Assembly (NCBI GenBank): GCA_024280895.1
Contig: JAJRPI010000046.1
Coordinates: 1 to 64,000, forward strand
DNA: 64,000 nucleotides
Direction: 5' to 3'
Source of the DNA: Alphaproteobacteria bacterium
Lineage (GTDB): Bacteria; Pseudomonadota; Alphaproteobacteria; Rhizobiales; JAKIUO01
Below the pieces are notes generated by a model. The model did no database searches. It was not told where the DNA came from and saw only the letters and a program-made list of their open reading frames with translations. How positions within the stretch are numbered: position 1 is the stretch's first letter; each line of letters opens with the position of its first letter. Both the position numbers and the translations under genes were made by a program. Below are positions 1 through 10,628 of this stretch, piece by piece.

Positions 1-141
1 CAGACCCTTGGTGCGCTTATCATGCACTTCATGATGGAAACCATATTCGCAGCCGATCTCTACGGCGTCGATGCCTTTGATCAACCAGCCGTCGAGCTTG
101 GCAAAGTGCTGACACGCGAATATCTCTCACAGATGGAATAA
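1..141 (+). CDS. pgi: Glucose-6-phosphate isomerase, C-terminal fragment (gene starts before window)
   Basis: Reading frame 1 from base 1 gives QTLGALIMHFMMETIFAADLYGVDAFDQPAVELGKVLTREYLSQME*, typical Pgi C-terminus. Confidence 0.85.
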   Translation, partial: QTLGALIMHFMMETIFAADLYGVDAFDQPAVELGKVLTREYLSQME

Positions 142-147
142 TCTCAC

Positions 148-2019
148 ATGGGTGTTCGCCAGCTACCTCCCGACATGATCAACCGCATTGCGGCAGGAGA
201 GGTCATAGAACGCCCGGCCAGCGTCATCAAGGAGCTGATCGAAAACGCTCTTGATGCAGGCGCCAAGTCTATTGAGATCGTCGCGCAAAAGGGCGGCTTG
301 TCACTGATCCGTGTCGCAGATGATGGCATGGGCATGGGGGAGGAAGATCTGACCTTGTGCGTCGAGCGTCACGCGACGTCCAAACTGCAAGGCACTGATC
401 TGATGGCCATCCATACGCTGGGGTTTCGCGGCGAAGCCCTGCCCTCCATCGGCTCTGTCGCCAAATTGAAAATCACTTCGCGCCCGGCCTTTCGATCAGG
501 AGATGACGCAGGCCGTTCGCAAGCTCTTGAGGTCGAGGTCAATGGCGGCATGAAATCAGGGCCGCGCCCCGCCGCGCTTAATCGCGGTACAAGGGTCGAA
601 GTGGCAGATCTGTTTTATGCCACGCCAGCGCGGCTCAAATTCATGAAATCCGAACGCTCTGAGAACATGGCCATCAATGATGTGGTCAAGCGCCTTGCCA
701 TGGCGCACCCGCAAGTGGCCTTTACGCTGACGGTCGGGGAACGCGCCTCGCTGAGACTGCCACAAGTGATGGATGGAGATAGCCAAGGCGTTCTGGCGCG
801 ACTTGGCCGTATCATGGGGGCTGACTTTATGGATGACGCCCTGGCCATCAAGGCCATACGCGATGATCTGGAACTTACGGGTTTTGCTGGCCTACCCACT
901 CTCAACCGTGCCAATGCCATGATGCAGTTTTTGTTCGTCAATGGGCGCCCCGTACGTGACAAGCTGCTGGCGGGGTCTGTACGAGCCGCCTATGGGGATT
1001 TTATCCCCCATGGCCGCCATCCCTTGCTGGCCCTGTTCCTGAAACTGCCGACCGGTGAAGTTGATGTCAATGTCCATCCCGCGAAAACGGAAGTGCGGTT
1101 TCGCGATGCAGGACGGGTGCGCGGCCTGATCATCGGGGCACTGCGCGAAGCACTGGCTGGTGCCGGGCATCTGTCTAGCTCGGCTGGCGGCGGCGATAGT
1201 CTCAACCATTTTCATCAAGGCGGCGTACCACGGACCCCTGCACCGCAATATGGCGGTCCGTCATCAGGAGGTTGGCCAGCTCAAGGGGGAGCTGGTTCAA
1301 ACCGCACCTATGCCCCGCAATTTGCCACCCATATGTCAGATGCTGGTCAAGCGCCGCTCAACATGTCCAACACCAATCTTAGTCAGCCAAGCGTTGATAC
1401 AAGTTCTTATCAGCAAGAGGCCGATCCCACGATTACCGCGTTTCCCCTGGGCGCGGCGCGGGCCCAATTGCACGAAAACTATATTCTGACGCAAACTCAG
1501 GACAGCATCATCATCGTCGACCAGCATGCCGCCCATGAACGCATTGTCTATGAGCGAATGAAAAAAGGGCTTGAGCAAAACGATATTGCCCGGCAAGGCT
1601 TACTGATCCCCGAAGTCGTCGAACTTGATCCAGAGCGCGCGGCGCTGCTGGCAGACAAGGCCGATGATTTTGCCAAACTTGGTCTGTATCTGGAGCTGTT
1701 TGGCGAAGGCGCTGTGGTGGTTCGCGAAACCCCGGCCCTGCTTGGTCAATGCGATATCAAGGGGCTTGTTCAAGATCTCGCCGATAATCTGCTCGAAAAC
1801 GATCAGGCTTTTGTGCTGCAAGAACAGCTGGAAGCCGTTTGCTCAACCATGGCCTGTCATGGCTCGGTGCGCTCGGGTCGGCGTCTTAAACCAGAAGAAA
1901 TGAACGCGCTGCTGCGCGAAATGGAGCAAACACCGGGCGCTGGTCAGTGCAATCACGGACGGCCCTCTTATGTGGAACTTCACCTTAGCGATATTGAAAA
2001 ACTGTTCGAGAGACGCTAG
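148..2019 (+). CDS. mutL: DNA mismatch repair protein MutL
   Basis: 623 aa; N-terminal GHKL ATPase motifs (IAAGEVIERPASVIKELIENALDAGA, GFRGEALPSI), C-terminal DQHAAHERIVYE. Confidence 0.97.
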   Translation: MGVRQLPPDMINRIAAGEVIERPASVIKELIENALDAGAKSIEIVAQKGGLSLIRVADDGMGMGEEDLTLCVERHATSKLQGTDLMAIHTLGFRGEALPSIGSVAKLKITSRPAFRSGDDAGRSQALEVEVNGGMKSGPRPAALNRGTRVEVADLFYATPARLKFMKSERSENMAINDVVKRLAMAHPQVAFTLTVGERASLRLPQVMDGDSQGVLARLGRIMGADFMDDALAIKAIRDDLELTGFAGLPTLNRANAMMQFLFVNGRPVRDKLLAGSVRAAYGDFIPHGRHPLLALFLKLPTGEVDVNVHPAKTEVRFRDAGRVRGLIIGALREALAGAGHLSSSAGGGDSLNHFHQGGVPRTPAPQYGGPSSGGWPAQGGAGSNRTYAPQFATHMSDAGQAPLNMSNTNLSQPSVDTSSYQQEADPTITAFPLGAARAQLHENYILTQTQDSIIIVDQHAAHERIVYERMKKGLEQNDIARQGLLIPEVVELDPERAALLADKADDFAKLGLYLELFGEGAVVVRETPALLGQCDIKGLVQDLADNLLENDQAFVLQEQLEAVCSTMACHGSVRSGRRLKPEEMNALLREMEQTPGAGQCNHGRPSYVELHLSDIEKLFERR

Positions 2020-2049
2020 AAGCTCGTAACAAAGAAGGATTCTCTCGAC

Positions 2050-2379
2050 ATGAAACTATTTGTGCGCCTGTTCACGATTGCTCTCATCGCCTTTGCCCTG
2101 ACCATGCTTTATGACTGGTATGTCAATCCCATTGAGGTTCTGGAAGAAGGACGCACAACGTCAAAGAGCAAATATTCCGAAAAAATTGTTTCCGCTCCCA
2201 AGCGCAGAGTACGACAAGGCTGGCGCGAGTTTTGGCAGGTCAAGGTGCCTGGTGGTGGCTGGTATGAATGTCGCAATGAAGATTGCCCTGAAACCTTGCG
2301 TATCGAACATGTTGATCATGCCTTTAGCCGCCCTGAAAGCCCCGAAAGTTCTATCAGCCCGTTTACCCAAGAGCGTTAG
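2050..2379 (+). CDS. Small membrane-anchored hypothetical protein
   Basis: 109 aa ORF with N-terminal hydrophobic segment, directly downstream of mutL. Confidence 0.6.
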   Translation: MKLFVRLFTIALIAFALTMLYDWYVNPIEVLEEGRTTSKSKYSEKIVSAPKRRVRQGWREFWQVKVPGGGWYECRNEDCPETLRIEHVDHAFSRPESPESSISPFTQER

Positions 2380-2936
2380 TTAGCGACCTGCAAGAACACA
2401 AGTTTGGTACTGCCATAGATGCGCTCGTCAAGTTTTTCAAAACCAGCCGGAAGTACAAGTTCGGCGTCGGTTTGTTCTTCAATGACGATCAGCGCACGCT
2501 CTTGCAGCCAGCCTCCGTCCTTGGCACCGATCAAGGCTTTTTCGGCCAGTCCCTTGCCATAAGGGGGATCAAGAAACACCAGATCAAACTGTCCCATATT
2601 GCCAGCCATCCCAAGCTTGGACGCGTCACGCCGGAACAAGCGCGTGCGTCCGGTTAAACCAAGAGCTTCGACATTGTCGCGTTGTGCCCCTCTGGCGTCT
2701 GGATCATGATCGACAAACAGCGCGAAAGCAGCGCCTCTCGAGATCGCCTCAAGTCCAAGCGCCCCGGTTCCCGCAAACAAGTCCAGCACCCGCGCCCCCT
2801 CGATTGAAAACCCATCGAAGGAATGAGCCAGAATATTGAACAGGCTTTCGCGCACCCGGTCCGATGTCGGCCGCGTGCCCTGGCCTTTAGGAGCCTCTAT
2901 CCGTGTGCCTTTAAATTCTCCTCCAACAATTCTCAT
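2376..2936 (-). CDS. rsmD: 16S rRNA (guanine966-N2)-methyltransferase RsmD
   Basis: MRIVGGEFKGTRIEAPKG...RPTSDRVRESLFNIL, VLDLFAGTGALGLEAISRGA, FLDPPYGKG motifs. Confidence 0.95.
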   Translation of the reverse strand: MRIVGGEFKGTRIEAPKGQGTRPTSDRVRESLFNILAHSFDGFSIEGARVLDLFAGTGALGLEAISRGAAFALFVDHDPDARGAQRDNVEALGLTGRTRLFRRDASKLGMAGNMGQFDLVFLDPPYGKGLAEKALIGAKDGGWLQERALIVIEEQTDAELVLPAGFEKLDERIYGSTKLVFLQVAN

Positions 2937-3583
2937 ATACTGTCCTGCTTGCCATAGGTTTTAAAGCGCTCAACCACCTCATCCATTTGCTCATCACTTA
3001 AGACCTGATCCCCGCCAAGTGAGCGTACCAGCACATATTGAGCGGCCAGATCTTCGACCTCATGGGCAAGATCAAGAGCACTTAAGACATCATCACCCAG
3101 CGCCACCAGGCCATGATGCTCCATCAAGCTTGCCTTGTAACCATCAAGCGATTTCACGACATGGTCGCTCAGCTCCTGCGTCCCAAAAAGCGCGTAAGGG
3201 GCAATGGGGATCTTCTTGCCACCGGCTGCGGCCACCATATAATGAAAGGCCGGAATTTCCGCGTTACAACAAGCCAGTGCCGTGGCATGGCGCGAGTGAC
3301 AATGAACGATGCCGCCGGTCTTCTTGTAACTGTGATAAATATCGTGATGGAACCGCCACTCACTTGACGGCGCAAGTTCCTTGCTGGCGCTTTTACCTGT
3401 CCCATCAATATAGACAATGTCTTCAATAGACAGATCGGCGTAGGCCAGCCCCGAGGGCGTGATCAAGAAGCCATCGCCATAGCGCGCGGAGACATTTCCA
3501 GAGCGCCCAGGAGATAGCCCGCTGGCGCTCATAGCCAGGGCACAATCGATGATCTGCTGCCGGAGGGAATTTTGCTCGTTCAT
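2933..3583 (-). CDS. Class II aldolase/adducin family protein
   Basis: 216 aa; GNVSARYGDGFLITPSGLAYADL and HCHSRHATALA motifs. Confidence 0.88.
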   Translation of the reverse strand: MNEQNSLRQQIIDCALAMSASGLSPGRSGNVSARYGDGFLITPSGLAYADLSIEDIVYIDGTGKSASKELAPSSEWRFHHDIYHSYKKTGGIVHCHSRHATALACCNAEIPAFHYMVAAAGGKKIPIAPYALFGTQELSDHVVKSLDGYKASLMEHHGLVALGDDVLSALDLAHEVEDLAAQYVLVRSLGGDQVLSDEQMDEVVERFKTYGKQDSI

Positions 3584-3595
3584 GGTCCTGCCCTG

Positions 3596-4591
3596 CTAAT
3601 TGCCAAATTGCTTCAAAGCGCGCTTGTTGATTTGTGCTGCAATATCACCCGCGGCATATAGCGGCTCATAGCTCCAGGGCACATGTTGTTCAATCTGCTC
3701 GGGCAAAGGTCTGGTCGCCCCGTGAGACGAAAACTTCTCGAGCAATCGATCAAATTTTTTGGACCCGCCCGATGGCTTGAATACATAAACCGATTTGCCC
3801 GTGACACAGGCTTCTCCTACCATATTTGCACTGTCAGCCGTGACAACAAAGGCATCTGATTGTGCCAGTAAGAACCCGTACGGGTTAGGCGCGGCATTTG
3901 GCGCCAACTCATCCCACCAATAATAATCCGCGCCAGACAATTGCTGCTCTATGGCCGCTTTCAACTTGGCAGGAGAGCGCCGCGACGGCGTAATGGCTAA
4001 TCCCGCCCCCGTGTCAGAAAGCGCCCGCAACGACTTGGCAAGGCGCGTGCAATCGTCGTCGCTAAAGTGGTAATCCTTGCTGTCTCCCCCTAGCAGGACA
4101 CCGATGAGCGGTCGGGGTAGATTGGCCAGATATTGCGGTATTTGTGAAAATTCTGTCGCCAATATGTCTGGTGAAAAACGGTGAGGACTGGCAATCGAAG
4201 AGATGATCCGCTGGCCGGAGATATCATCATGGGTCGGCACCCAAATGAGATCGAGAAAATCGGCACTGTTGCGCGGATATTTGAGATAAACAGTAAAGAC
4301 CTTTTGTTGTTGCTGCTTTTTTATCTCGCGCACATAAGCAAGTGTTCGCCAACCCGATGAAATAACCAGATCTGGCAACGGCTGACATATGGGGCTTTGC
4401 AGGTTGCTGATCTTGTCGCTCGGCGGAACGGGTCCATAAGGCATCATCCAGACCCATGGTTTTGTCGGGGATATAATCTTCAATTCCGCCTCAATACCCA
4501 ATGCCTGGGCGACGCCATTGCATTGCACAAGGTCGCCGACCTTACCATCTGATATTATCCATGCCCTTTGAAAAAGCTGTGCGCTATTCAT
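3596..4591 (-). CDS. ELM1/GtrOC1-type family protein (mitochondrial fission ELM1-like)
   Basis: 331 aa; GDLVQCNGVAQALG, LLGGDSKDYHF, VTADSANMVGEA motifs typical of the bacterial ELM1 family. Confidence 0.8.
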   Translation of the reverse strand: MNSAQLFQRAWIISDGKVGDLVQCNGVAQALGIEAELKIISPTKPWVWMMPYGPVPPSDKISNLQSPICQPLPDLVISSGWRTLAYVREIKKQQQQKVFTVYLKYPRNSADFLDLIWVPTHDDISGQRIISSIASPHRFSPDILATEFSQIPQYLANLPRPLIGVLLGGDSKDYHFSDDDCTRLAKSLRALSDTGAGLAITPSRRSPAKLKAAIEQQLSGADYYWWDELAPNAAPNPYGFLLAQSDAFVVTADSANMVGEACVTGKSVYVFKPSGGSKKFDRLLEKFSSHGATRPLPEQIEQHVPWSYEPLYAAGDIAAQINKRALKQFGN

Positions 4592-4772
4592 CGCTCATCC
4601 CAACCATTGCCAACCATTTCGCTCCATCTGCACCGCTCAATTACCCAATGTCAAAATGTTTGCAATCCAGTCGCACACATTCCGCGCCATACAATCTCAA
4701 TTAAGCTAATATCATTGCGCAAAAGAGTGCGATATAGTACATATATTACCGAACTTTTGGGGTAAAGCACTT

Positions 4773-5273
4773 ATGAAACATAGTTTCACACTCGATCAAA
4801 TAGATTGGCAGATCCTCTTGGAGCTGCAATTAAACGGTCGGATCACCAATGTAGAACTCGCAAGGCGTGTGGGCATATCTGCTCCCCCCTGCTTGCGGCG
4901 CGTGCGCAATCTTGAAAAACAGGGATTTATTGACGGTTTCCATGCCACGCTCAACCAAAAAAAGCTGGGATTTGATGTAACAGCTTTTGCCATGGTTGGC
5001 CTCGCCAGTCAGGCTGAAAGCGACCTGCAATCATTTAGTGACGAGGTCCACAAGCTACCACAGGTGATTGAATGTTTTATGCTTTCGGGAGAGATTGATT
5101 TTATTCTGAAATGCGCCACCACGGACCTTGGCCACTTCCAGGATTTTGTCATCAATGTCTTAACGGCCCTGCCCAATGTTGACAGCGTCAAGACATCTCT
5201 GGCCATCAAGTGCTGCAAATCAAACTCTGGGCTTGATTTGCCAGCGGCCATCAAAGCGTCCAAAGATCACTGA
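4773..5273 (+). CDS. Lrp/AsnC family transcriptional regulator
   Basis: N-terminal HTH (LDQIDWQILLELQLNGRITNVELARRVGISAPPCLRRVRNLEKQGFI) and RAM-type C-terminal domain. Confidence 0.93.
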   Translation: MKHSFTLDQIDWQILLELQLNGRITNVELARRVGISAPPCLRRVRNLEKQGFIDGFHATLNQKKLGFDVTAFAMVGLASQAESDLQSFSDEVHKLPQVIECFMLSGEIDFILKCATTDLGHFQDFVINVLTALPNVDSVKTSLAIKCCKSNSGLDLPAAIKASKDH

Positions 5274-5297
5274 GCGATCAAATTCATTTAAAATGCT

Positions 5298-6413
5298 CTA
5301 TTTCGCGCTGGCGACCGACAGCCTTACTTTCAAAAATCTAAAAATGCGCTGAGCCGTTTCGTCATCAAGGCTATCATAGCGCTTCATGGCACTGACCACA
5401 TGTTCGGTTGCCAGACCGCTCGCCCGCACCCGTTCTTGCAGCAACAGGCCAAATGTTTCACGTTTAAAATGATAAGCCCGGCAAAGAACCGCAAGCGCTG
5501 GCACCTCTGCTTCATACAAGGTATGAAACGCCATACCGGCATCAATACCGGCTTTGGTGGCCAATGAATGAACCAGTTCAGGACGCATCCCCTTTTCGGC
5601 AAATTCTCGAATTTTAGCTTGGGTCAGCAGGCCTTTTTTATGCAAATCCTGAATATCGATTTGCGGCATGCCGACACCTTTTTCTTCCGTTACAGAAGAA
5701 AAATCCATATTGCCGGATTGCAATTCAACCACATGATCAACTTCCATCGCGCTGATATCGGAATGTTGGTCTGAAAATTCTTTTTTCAACTTAGCCGCCA
5801 CGCTAGCCTTGATCATCTCAACCACGTCATTTGGCACATCATCGCGTTCAATGAGGTTTGCACGCAATTTGGGGAGATCAGTTGCCTTGACGGCCAACAT
5901 ATCAAAACCTTTAGCGGAGAAAGCGGCACCAAGATTACCTGACACGCTGGTCAGCACATCATCATTACCGCGCTGCACGATGACATCTGTCACCGCTGCC
6001 GACAACGCATCGCGCCGCGTCATGGCCATAAGATGCTCTTGGCTTTTCGAATAGGCAATATCAACAAGATCTTCATCGGTTAAAACGGTTGAGCGTTCCA
6101 GCACCGGCTTGGCGACATCGATATCATCATCTGCGAGGCGGCGAACAATATTATGAGGAGCAAAGCGCGTGGAGGAAAGGCGTTGAGACAGCTCGGCCCG
6201 CGCTTCCACTTCCAGTTCGTAAGAAATGCGTTCTAACACTCCACCGAAAACATCGCGATCAACATCACTTTGTTTTGCTTCGGTGAGAAAAAAGAGGTCC
6301 GTGACCTTACGCAAAAGCTCACGACGTTTGCTGGCATCTCGCTCAACGGACAGAGCTTCCAAATCAGTTAAGCAAACCTGAGCAGTTGACATGTGAGACA
6401 CCCCTTCGATCAA
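5298..6413 (-). CDS. DUF2336 domain-containing protein
   Basis: 371 aa; repeat-rich alphaproteobacterial DUF2336-like sequence (RRELLRKVTDLFF..., YSKSQEHLMAMTRRDALSAAVTDVIVQRGNDDVL). Confidence 0.8.
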   Translation of the reverse strand: MIEGVSHMSTAQVCLTDLEALSVERDASKRRELLRKVTDLFFLTEAKQSDVDRDVFGGVLERISYELEVEARAELSQRLSSTRFAPHNIVRRLADDDIDVAKPVLERSTVLTDEDLVDIAYSKSQEHLMAMTRRDALSAAVTDVIVQRGNDDVLTSVSGNLGAAFSAKGFDMLAVKATDLPKLRANLIERDDVPNDVVEMIKASVAAKLKKEFSDQHSDISAMEVDHVVELQSGNMDFSSVTEEKGVGMPQIDIQDLHKKGLLTQAKIREFAEKGMRPELVHSLATKAGIDAGMAFHTLYEAEVPALAVLCRAYHFKRETFGLLLQERVRASGLATEHVVSAMKRYDSLDDETAQRIFRFLKVRLSVASAK

Positions 6414-6496
6414 ATATTTAATATTTGGAGAAGTATCTCATTACGCAGTTAAAATATTGCTAAATATTTTTGGCGTGCGAATCCTAGTTAAATCAC

Positions 6497-7231
6497 TTAA
6501 CTTTCAGCTCCTGGACGCAATTTCACGGTTTTCACCATCGCCAACTCCAGCTCCTTAAAGCTGTCAGCGATCATATCCGCACCGAGGTCCTTGGCTGGCG
6601 TACGTTCATAGCCATATGTCATCGCCACAACGGGCAGTCCAGCATTGCGCGCCGTTTTCACATCAATGGCGCTATCGCCAATATACAGTGTCTGTTCAGC
6701 GGTCACGCCCATTTCTTCAAGACAGGCTTTAAGGCCCGCAGGATCAGGTTTTTTAGGAAAGCCCGATGTGCCCCCGATGACGCTGTCAAAGCAGTCCTCG
6801 ATTGCAAAACTGCTCAAGATTGCCAGCGTTGCCTCAGTGGGCTTATTCGTACAAAGGCCAATCCGAACAGATTTATTGCAAAGCATCTCGATCAAACCAT
6901 AAGTACCAGGATACACCTTACTAAGGTCAGCGGCATGGGCATCATAATAAGACAAAAACGCATCCAGCAGGTCGGGATCCAGATTATTGGCATCGAGCTT
7001 TACACCATATTCGCGAAAGCCGCGCTCGATGAGTTTAGGAACACCCGCGCCAATCATATAGCGCACACTATCAACCCCAAGCGGCGACAGTCCCTCCATC
7101 TCCAAAACGAGATTAAGGGCCGCCGTCAGATCCGGAGCACTATCAAGTAGAGTACCGTCGAGATCAAAGACAACGGCTTCAAGCCAGCTGTAATCCTGAT
7201 TTTTCATTTTCTCGGCGGCATCGACCATCAT
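6497..7231 (-). CDS. gph: Phosphoglycolate phosphatase (HAD family)
   Basis: VVFDLDGTLLDSAPDL, GLCTNKP, KPDPAGL, YIGDSAIDVKTARNAG HAD motifs; sits at the end of the Calvin-cycle gene block. Confidence 0.9.
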   Translation of the reverse strand: MMVDAAEKMKNQDYSWLEAVVFDLDGTLLDSAPDLTAALNLVLEMEGLSPLGVDSVRYMIGAGVPKLIERGFREYGVKLDANNLDPDLLDAFLSYYDAHAADLSKVYPGTYGLIEMLCNKSVRIGLCTNKPTEATLAILSSFAIEDCFDSVIGGTSGFPKKPDPAGLKACLEEMGVTAEQTLYIGDSAIDVKTARNAGLPVVAMTYGYERTPAKDLGADMIADSFKELELAMVKTVKLRPGAES

Positions 7232-7262
7232 ATTCTCCTGACCAGTGTTCTATTCTATTGAG

Positions 7263-7949
7263 CTAGGCAGCCTTGGCACGCAAGCCTTCGGCGGCAGCGG
7301 CGCGAATGGCATCCATATTGGATTTATAGTGATCAGGACCGCCCTTGAATGTGGCAGACCCAGCAACCAGCACATTGGCTCCAGCAGCTGCAACAGCACC
7401 CGCTGTCACCGGACTGACACCACCGTCGACTTCAATATCAATCGGGCGATCACCAATCATAGCGCGAATATTCTTAATCTTATCAAGCTGGCTTTCGATA
7501 AATGACTGTCCACCAAAACCAGGGTTAACAGACATCACCAGCACCAGATCAATCCGGTCCATGACATATTGGATCACACTTTCAGGAGTATGCGGATTAA
7601 GCGACACACCAGCTTTTTTGCCTAATGAGCGGATCAGCTGCAGTGAGCGATCAAGATGGGTGCAAGCCTCTTCGTGCACGATAATATGGTCGGACCCTGC
7701 ATTGGCGAAAGCCTCGATATAATTATCGGCATTTTCAATCATCAAATGAACATCCATGACCTTTTTGGTGTGGGGGCGAAGCGCCGCAACAACATCAGGA
7801 CCAATCGTGATGTTTGGCACATAATTACCATCCATGACATCGACGTGGATCCAGTCGCAGCCCTGTTCATCAATGGCGCGTACTTCCTCGCCAAGCTTGG
7901 TAAAGTCAGCCGAGAGAATTGAAGGTGAGATCAAAATTTCATTGTTCAT
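7263..7949 (-). CDS. rpe: Ribulose-phosphate 3-epimerase
   Basis: Start chosen at [33 protein letters not shown] and [13 protein letters not shown] motifs. Confidence 0.96.
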   Translation of the reverse strand: MNNEILISPSILSADFTKLGEEVRAIDEQGCDWIHVDVMDGNYVPNITIGPDVVAALRPHTKKVMDVHLMIENADNYIEAFANAGSDHIIVHEEACTHLDRSLQLIRSLGKKAGVSLNPHTPESVIQYVMDRIDLVLVMSVNPGFGGQSFIESQLDKIKNIRAMIGDRPIDIEVDGGVSPVTAGAVAAAGANVLVAGSATFKGGPDHYKSNMDAIRAAAAEGLRAKAA

Positions 7950-8054
7950 CGCGCCTGGTCCTTTCAAAGGTTCGCAAAGAATTGGAACGCCCAGCAAACA
8001 GGGTCCCAATCAAAATATAGGCTGTTTATCCCCTACTGCCGCGATTGTTGCAAC

Positions 8055-8099
8055 AAAAAACCGGAGCCTTGGCGAGCAATATTATCGCTAGGCTCCGGT
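8055..8099 (-). terminator. Rho-independent terminator downstream of fba
   Basis: On the minus strand ACCGGAGCC...GGCTCCGGT followed by TTTTT. Confidence 0.8.
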
Positions 8100-8150
8100 T
8101 TACTCGTTGATCAACTCAGCTGGAGAAACCAGTTCCTTTTCAGCTCCAGA

Positions 8151-9233
8151 TTATTCTGCAGCAAGAGCTGGTGATACTTTTTGATCCAACTCACCAGAAG
8201 CATAACGGTTGGCCATTTCAGACAGCGGAATGACCTTGATTTTCGATGCTTTACCAGCTGACATGAACTGCTCAAAGCGTTCCTGACAAAGATCTTTCAT
8301 GGCCGCTGTTGCTGGTTTCAAGAAACCACGTGGGTCGAAACCATCTTTATGCTCTTCCAGATATTTGCGAACCTGGCCAGTTGCCGCGAGGCGAAGATCG
8401 GTATCGATATTCACTTTGCGCACGCCATGCTTGATACCCTTGAGGATTTCTTCAACTGGCACACCATAAGTTTCAGGCATGGCACCACCATGTTTATTGA
8501 TGATTTCCAGCAGCTCTTCAGGAACTGAAGACGACCCGTGCATCACAAGATGAACATTTGGCATTTTAGCGTGAATATTTTCAACAACCTTCATGTCGAG
8601 CACATCGCCGGTAGGCTTTTTGGTGAACTTGTATGCGCCATGAGAGGTTCCCATAGCGATCGCGAGGGCGTCACACTGTGTTTTGGAAACGAAGTCGACA
8701 GCTTCATCAGGGTCGGTTAAAAGCTGGGACATTTCCAGCTTGCCTTCAAAACCGTGACCATCTTCAGCTTCACCCATACCTGTTTCAAGTGATCCAAGGC
8801 AACCAAGTTCCCCTTCAACCGAAACACCGATTTTATGAGCCATGTCTGCAACACTTTTGGTGACGTTGACATTATACTCATACGAAGCAGGTGTCTTGGC
8901 ATCAGCTTCCAATGAACCGTCCATCATGACGGAGGCGAAACTGGCTTGCATGGCGGACAGGCAAGTACGTTCGTCATTGCCGTGATCTTGATGCAGACAA
9001 ATTGGAATACCGGGATAGATTTTTTCTGCGGCAGATACCATTGCTTCCAGCATAATATCGTTTGCATAGGCGCGCGCACCACGAGAAGCCTGCAAAATAA
9101 CGGGACTGTCAACAGCTTGAGCAGCATCCATGATCGCAAAAATCTGTTCCATATTGTTGATGTTAAACGCTGGCATGCCATAGCCATGTTCTGCAGCATC
9201 ATCGAGCAATTGCCTAAGTGAAATACGTGCCAT
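8151..9233 (-). CDS. fba: Fructose-bisphosphate aldolase class II (Calvin-cycle subtype)
   Basis: 360 aa; [58 protein letters not shown]. Confidence 0.95.
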   Translation of the reverse strand: MARISLRQLLDDAAEHGYGMPAFNINNMEQIFAIMDAAQAVDSPVILQASRGARAYANDIMLEAMVSAAEKIYPGIPICLHQDHGNDERTCLSAMQASFASVMMDGSLEADAKTPASYEYNVNVTKSVADMAHKIGVSVEGELGCLGSLETGMGEAEDGHGFEGKLEMSQLLTDPDEAVDFVSKTQCDALAIAMGTSHGAYKFTKKPTGDVLDMKVVENIHAKMPNVHLVMHGSSSVPEELLEIINKHGGAMPETYGVPVEEILKGIKHGVRKVNIDTDLRLAATGQVRKYLEEHKDGFDPRGFLKPATAAMKDLCQERFEQFMSAGKASKIKVIPLSEMANRYASGELDQKVSPALAAE

Positions 9234-9288
9234 TGGTAAAATCCTCCCTTTAAAAAACTATTAGTGAGGCCGCCAGAATAGCAGGCCA

Positions 9289-9387
9289 TCACTCATTCTC
9301 TTCATCATTCATCATCTGGTCTTGTTCATCAAGACGCAAAATCTCGTGTTTATTCAGATCATAGACGCCAACATTACTACCGTCCAA
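9289..9387 (-). CDS. Possible small ORF (32 aa) between pgk and fba
   Basis: TTG-initiated LDGSNVGVYDLNKHEILRLDEQDQMMNDEENE, starting a few bases after the pgk stop; not in the supplied ORF track. Confidence 0.22.
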   Translation of the reverse strand: MDGSNVGVYDLNKHEILRLDEQDQMMNDEENE

Positions 9388-9392
9388 AACCC

Positions 9393-10628
9393 TTAGTTGC
9401 CGATTTCCAGTGCGACAACACCTGGCAATTCGCGACCTTCAAGCCATTCCAAGAACGCACCGCCAGCAGTCGAAATATAGGTAAAATCTTCACTGACACC
9501 AGCGGTATTCAAAGCCGCCACGGTATCCCCTCCACCTGCCACGGAAATGAGGCCATTTTCGCGCGACAGTCTGGCAGCTTCTCTTGCCAGCTCAAATGTC
9601 GCCACGCCAAATGGTTTGATCTCAAACGCGCCAAGCGGACCATTCCAAAGAATGGTCTGGCATTCCTGCAAATGCTCCTTGTACATCTCCACCGTCTTGG
9701 GGCCGGCATCCAGGATCATGCCTGTTTCATCAACTTTCACATCGCCACTATCATAGGTGACATTGTGGGCGCCTTCTTTAAATTCATCGGCCACCACCAC
9801 ATCAACGGGCAGCAAAATCTTGCAGCCGCTTTCTTTGGCCGCAGCGAAAATCTTGTGAACTTCATCTGCAAAATCTGGTTCGCAAAGTGATTTGCCAATA
9901 TTCATGCCTTGCGCAAACATGAAGGTGTTGGCCATGCCGCCACCGATCACCAACATATCCATTTTCTTGGCAAGGTTGGTGAGGACAGGGATTTTGGTAG
10001 ATACTTTGGCACCGCCGACAATCGCTGCCGTTGGTCGCTTAGGGGTATCTAGAGCCGCTGACAGAGCATCAAGCTCGGCTTTCATGCTGGGACCAACATA
10101 GGCTGGCAGGTTCCAGGCAATCGCGTGAGTTGAGGCGTGAGCGCGATGCGAACAGGAAAAGGCATCATTGACATAAATATCGCCAAGCTGTGCCAGTTCC
10201 TTGGCAAAGGCTTCATCATTGGCTTCTTCACCTTCGTGAAAGCGAAGATTTTCAAGCAAGGCGACCTGACCATTTTCAAGTTCGCCCACAGCTTTTTGTG
10301 CCGCCGGTCCGATACAATTTTCGGCAAAACGTACTTTGGCATTCAGCAGATGCTTGTCTTTTAGAAGATGAGCCAGTTTTTGAGCGACTGGCAGCAAAGA
10401 CATGGCGGAGACGTTCTTACCTTTGGGGCGACCAAAATGAGACATGATGATCACTTTGGCACCGCGCTCCAGCAGATCTTTGACCGTTGGCAAAAAACGC
10501 TCAATCCTTGTCAGGTCGGTAATTTTACCATCACGAACGGGAACATTGAGATCGGCTCTAACCAAAACGCGTTTACCTGCCACATCTGCTTTGGCAATGC
10601 TTTTCATTACACTTTTGCTCATCTTCAT
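9393..10628 (-). CDS. pgk: Phosphoglycerate kinase
   Basis: Start chosen at MKMSKSVMKSIAKADVAGKRVLVRADLNVPV; FGRPKG, GGAKVSTKI, SVAGGGDTVAAL motifs. Confidence 0.97.
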   Translation of the reverse strand: MKMSKSVMKSIAKADVAGKRVLVRADLNVPVRDGKITDLTRIERFLPTVKDLLERGAKVIIMSHFGRPKGKNVSAMSLLPVAQKLAHLLKDKHLLNAKVRFAENCIGPAAQKAVGELENGQVALLENLRFHEGEEANDEAFAKELAQLGDIYVNDAFSCSHRAHASTHAIAWNLPAYVGPSMKAELDALSAALDTPKRPTAAIVGGAKVSTKIPVLTNLAKKMDMLVIGGGMANTFMFAQGMNIGKSLCEPDFADEVHKIFAAAKESGCKILLPVDVVVADEFKEGAHNVTYDSGDVKVDETGMILDAGPKTVEMYKEHLQECQTILWNGPLGAFEIKPFGVATFELAREAARLSRENGLISVAGGGDTVAALNTAGVSEDFTYISTAGGAFLEWLEGRELPGVVALEIGN

